Positions 62,062 to 64,000 of a stretch of DNA of 64,000 nt are shown here, one piece after another. The DNA is from Gammaproteobacteria bacterium (GTDB taxonomy: Bacteria > Pseudomonadota > Gammaproteobacteria > Pseudomonadales > Azotimanducaceae). The notes under the pieces were generated by a model, which worked only from the letters and a program-made list of their open reading frames with translations, was not told the DNA's origin and ran no database searches. The first letter of the stretch is position 1, and every line of letters starts with the position of its first letter. Made by a program: the position numbers and the translations under genes. The stretch spans positions 70,852 through 134,851 of the forward strand of contig JAPOTD010000023.1 of assembly GCA_026709365.1 (NCBI GenBank), read 5' to 3'.

Positions 62062-63171
62062 TCAATCACGGCACGGCTCTTGCCCCGCAGGCATCGCTGA
62101 ACCGAGGGCCGTGGTGACGCTTGGGGCTGGATGCCCGGCCTGTTCGCCCCTGGGCGCACCGACCCGCACGGGGCAATCCTCGCCCGTCAGCAGCCGCCAG
62201 TAGGCGTCCGTTTGCTCCGCCCGAGCCCGGCGGTCCGCAAAGTAGCCGACGTGGCTGTTGGGCGCGGCGCCGGGGTCCAGATCGATGCCCCAAAGCGGAT
62301 CGACGGTGTTGGGCACCACGGAGTAGCGCACGTCGATGATCCGGTTAGGCAGTTTAGGATCGCGGGCAAGATAGTCGCTGGAGAACCAACGGAACCGCTC
62401 CACGTCCAAGGCCTGTTGGCTGTCGGGATCGAGCCAAGGGAAGTCGCGGCGCAGGTCGAGGCGCACCGCAGTGGCGCCCGGGCAGGCGATCACCGCCCAG
62501 CCGGTTCGGATGCCATCGATGTGGAAGCGCCCGTCGTGTTCGTACACCACCTTCCAGACCAGCAGATTGCCGAACCCGGTCTTGGCGGAAAGGCGAACGG
62601 GATCATGGCCCCGCTCCGCTGCCAGCCGCGCGCCCGCCGCCTCGGCCCGCTGGTGCTGGACGGCGCCGAAGGCGAGGTACCCCAGCGCCCAGACCAGCCC
62701 GGCGATGGCAAAGGCCCGCCTTCGCCACACGGCGGCCAGGATGGCTAGGCTCAGCAAGGGCAGGGTGAACAGCGGATCCACGACGGAGACATTATTCCAA
62801 GCCACCCGTTCGTCCGAAAACGGCCACAGGAGCAGCGTGCCATAGGAGGTGCAGGCGTCCAGAAGGCCGTGGGTGGCGTAGCCAAGCAGGCAGGCCAGAT
62901 AGGTCTCCCGGAATCGCAGCCGTCGCCGCGCGAACCCGTGCAGGGCCAAGGCGACGATGGCCGCTCCCAGCGGCACGAACGTCAGGGCGTGGGTGAACTG
63001 GCGGTGGTATTCGAGAAACAGCAGCGGGTCGGTGGGCGACTGGATGAGCACATCCAGGTCCGGCGCCAGGCCCGCCAAACAGCCGAGCAGCGCGGCGACG
63101 CGGATCTTCTCCCGCTTCAGAACGGCTTGCGGCGCAACTGCACCGATTGCGGCCTGGCTGATGGGGTCCAT
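62062..63171 (-). CDS. YdjM-like membrane metal-dependent hydrolase (DUF457)
   Basis: 369 residues. N-terminal AAIGAVAPQAVLKREK, LAGLAPDLDVL, then EYHRQFTHAL and CLLGYATHGLLDACT: the conserved HRxxTH and HGLLD histidine/aspartate sites of the YdjM family among four or five transmembrane helices. The C-terminal ~180 residues are soluble with no known motif. In E. coli YdjM is SOS-regulated; I see no LexA box here. It converges on msrP with 2 bases between them. Confidence 0.85.
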   Translation of the reverse strand: MDPISQAAIGAVAPQAVLKREKIRVAALLGCLAGLAPDLDVLIQSPTDPLLFLEYHRQFTHALTFVPLGAAIVALALHGFARRRLRFRETYLACLLGYATHGLLDACTSYGTLLLWPFSDERVAWNNVSVVDPLFTLPLLSLAILAAVWRRRAFAIAGLVWALGYLAFGAVQHQRAEAAGARLAAERGHDPVRLSAKTGFGNLLVWKVVYEHDGRFHIDGIRTGWAVIACPGATAVRLDLRRDFPWLDPDSQQALDVERFRWFSSDYLARDPKLPNRIIDVRYSVVPNTVDPLWGIDLDPGAAPNSHVGYFADRRARAEQTDAYWRLLTGEDCPVRVGAPRGEQAGHPAPSVTTALGSAMPAGQEPCRD

Positions 63172-63268
63172 CGTTGATTCAGCCCATGATCGTCACTTGC
63201 CAACCGGAGGGCTTTATCAGGTTCCGCAACCCGTTAGTCAACAGGCGGCGCGTTCCGACTCGTTTGCG

Positions 63269-63367
63269 GGCTCAGAAACACATCGAACCTGACTCAGGCA
63301 ACCGGTGCGGAGTTTCGCGCAGCGAAAGTCCAACCGCCTTTCGCCCCTTGGGCGAGAGGCGCGTTTG
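63269..63367 (+). repeat. palindromic intergenic repeat family A, copy 7
   Basis: GGCTCAGAAACACATCGAAC, CTGACTCAGGCAACCGGTGC, GGAGTTTCGCGCAGCGAAAG, then the hairpin CTTTCGCCCCTTGGGCGAGAG. Lies between the YdjM-like gene and the phosphofructokinase. Confidence 0.8.
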
Positions 63368-63426
63368 GACTCGGCAGCGGAATTTGCTGAAATGCCCAAC
63401 TCAACGTCTGCCATCAGGAAACCGAC

Positions 63427-64000
63427 ATGACCCAAGCCAACGCCTTCTACGCCCAGTCGGGGGGCGTCACCGCAGTCATCAACGCCACGGCTTGCGGCCT
63501 CATTGAGGCGGCTCGGCAGGAAAGCGCTCGCATCGGCACCGTCTTCGCCGGCCGCAACGGCATTCTCGGCGCGCTCAAGGAGGAGCTGATCGATACCGGC
63601 CGGGAACCCGACGCCGCCATCGCCGCGTTGCGGCACACGCCTGGCGGGGCCTTTGGCTCCTGCCGCTACAAACTGCGGTCCATTGACGAGAGCGAGCGGC
63701 AGTACCGGCGCCTGATCGAGGTCTTCGCCGCTCACGACATACGCTACTTCTTCTACAACGGCGGCGGCGACTCCCAGGACACGGCGCACAAGGTGTCGCT
63801 GATCGGCGAGCGGCTCGGCTATGCCATCACGGCCATCGGCATCCCCAAGACGGTGGACAACGACCTGCCCTTCACCGACTCCTGCCCCGGCTTCGGCTCG
63901 GTGGCGAAGTACGTGGCCGTCTCCACCCGGGAGGCGGCCTTGGACGTGGCCTCGATGGCCGAGACCTCAACCAAGGACTTCGTTTTGGAGGTGATGGGCC
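63427..64000 (+). CDS. 6-phosphofructokinase, PPi-dependent type (5' part)
   Basis: 191 codons to the window edge; AGGA lies 8 bases before ATG 63427. FYAQSGGVTAVINATACGLI starts the sugar-phosphate fold. The phosphate-donor site reads NGGGDSQDTAHKVS and the catalytic loop GIPKTVDNDLPFTDSCPGFG; lysine in PKTVDND (ATP enzymes have PGTIDND) points to pyrophosphate as donor. Glycolysis/gluconeogenesis. The C-terminal half is outside the window. Confidence 0.9.
   Translation, partial: MTQANAFYAQSGGVTAVINATACGLIEAARQESARIGTVFAGRNGILGALKEELIDTGREPDAAIAALRHTPGGAFGSCRYKLRSIDESERQYRRLIEVFAAHDIRYFFYNGGGDSQDTAHKVSLIGERLGYAITAIGIPKTVDNDLPFTDSCPGFGSVAKYVAVSTREAALDVASMAETSTKDFVLEVMG

Overview
The window comes from the chromosome of a GC-rich gammaproteobacterium. 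Evidence for this is a tmRNA whose tag peptide reads ANDDNYALAA (the Pseudomonas-type tag), a nucleoid-occlusion regulator SlmA next to argB and algC, and typical gammaproteobacterial runs: radC / coaBC / algC / argB / slmA with rpmB-rpmG, rph-pyrE, ilvB-ilvH-ilvC-pssA, glyA-nrdR-ribD-nusB-thiL-pgpA and xseB-ispA. I cannot name a genus. No plasmid, phage or intact insertion sequence was recognised.

Layout: 1-3.3 kb is a small defence/toxin island (parDE, vapBC, a DUF3883 nuclease-like gene) ending at the 3' end of ssrA (3325-3682, minus). 3.8-18.1 kb is mostly housekeeping: a Sel1-repeat protein, xseB-ispA, a Baeyer-Villiger-type monooxygenase, then a minus-strand run of pgpA, thiL, nusB, ribD, nrdR, glyA, radA, dnaB and a fatty acid desaturase. 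18.5-35.7 kb is a complete type III-B CRISPR-Cas locus on the plus strand: cas6, a CARF accessory gene, cmr1 to cmr6, mntA-hepT, a CARF-HEPN gene broken by one in-frame TAA, a Card1/Can2-like CARF nuclease, then cas2-cas1-cas1'-cas2', a leader, and an array of 16 repeats. 35.8-49.2 kb mixes lon, two acyl-CoA dehydrogenases, a dUTPase, a Nudix hydrolase, rph and pyrE with TA systems (abiE, hipBA) and four decayed genes. 49.3-64 kb returns to housekeeping: slmA, argB, algC, coaBC, radC, rpmBG, mutM, the ilv operon, pssA, msrP, a YdjM-like membrane protein and the start of a PPi-type phosphofructokinase.

How the CRISPR locus probably works: Cas6 cuts the array transcript, leaving an 8-nt handle (AUUAAGAC). 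Cmr1-6 with Cas10 (GGDD palm motif intact) binds target RNA and should make cyclic oligoadenylate. The CARF proteins would read that signal, one through a HEPN RNase and one through a PD-(D/E)xK nuclease. The adaptation module is unusual: it has two different Cas2 proteins flanking one catalytically intact Cas1 and one shorter Cas1-like protein without recognisable active-site residues, all translationally coupled or tightly packed. The spacers carry signs of how they were acquired: two come from one contiguous overlapping protospacer, two from homologous targets, and at least five are antisense to what look like translation start sites, several with a Shine-Dalgarno sequence.

A second theme is repeats. 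A roughly 75-145 bp palindromic intergenic element (family A) occurs seven times, a second element (family B, about 140 bp) three times, and a palindromic repeat has expanded in frame inside coaBC directly after its KIKK motif.
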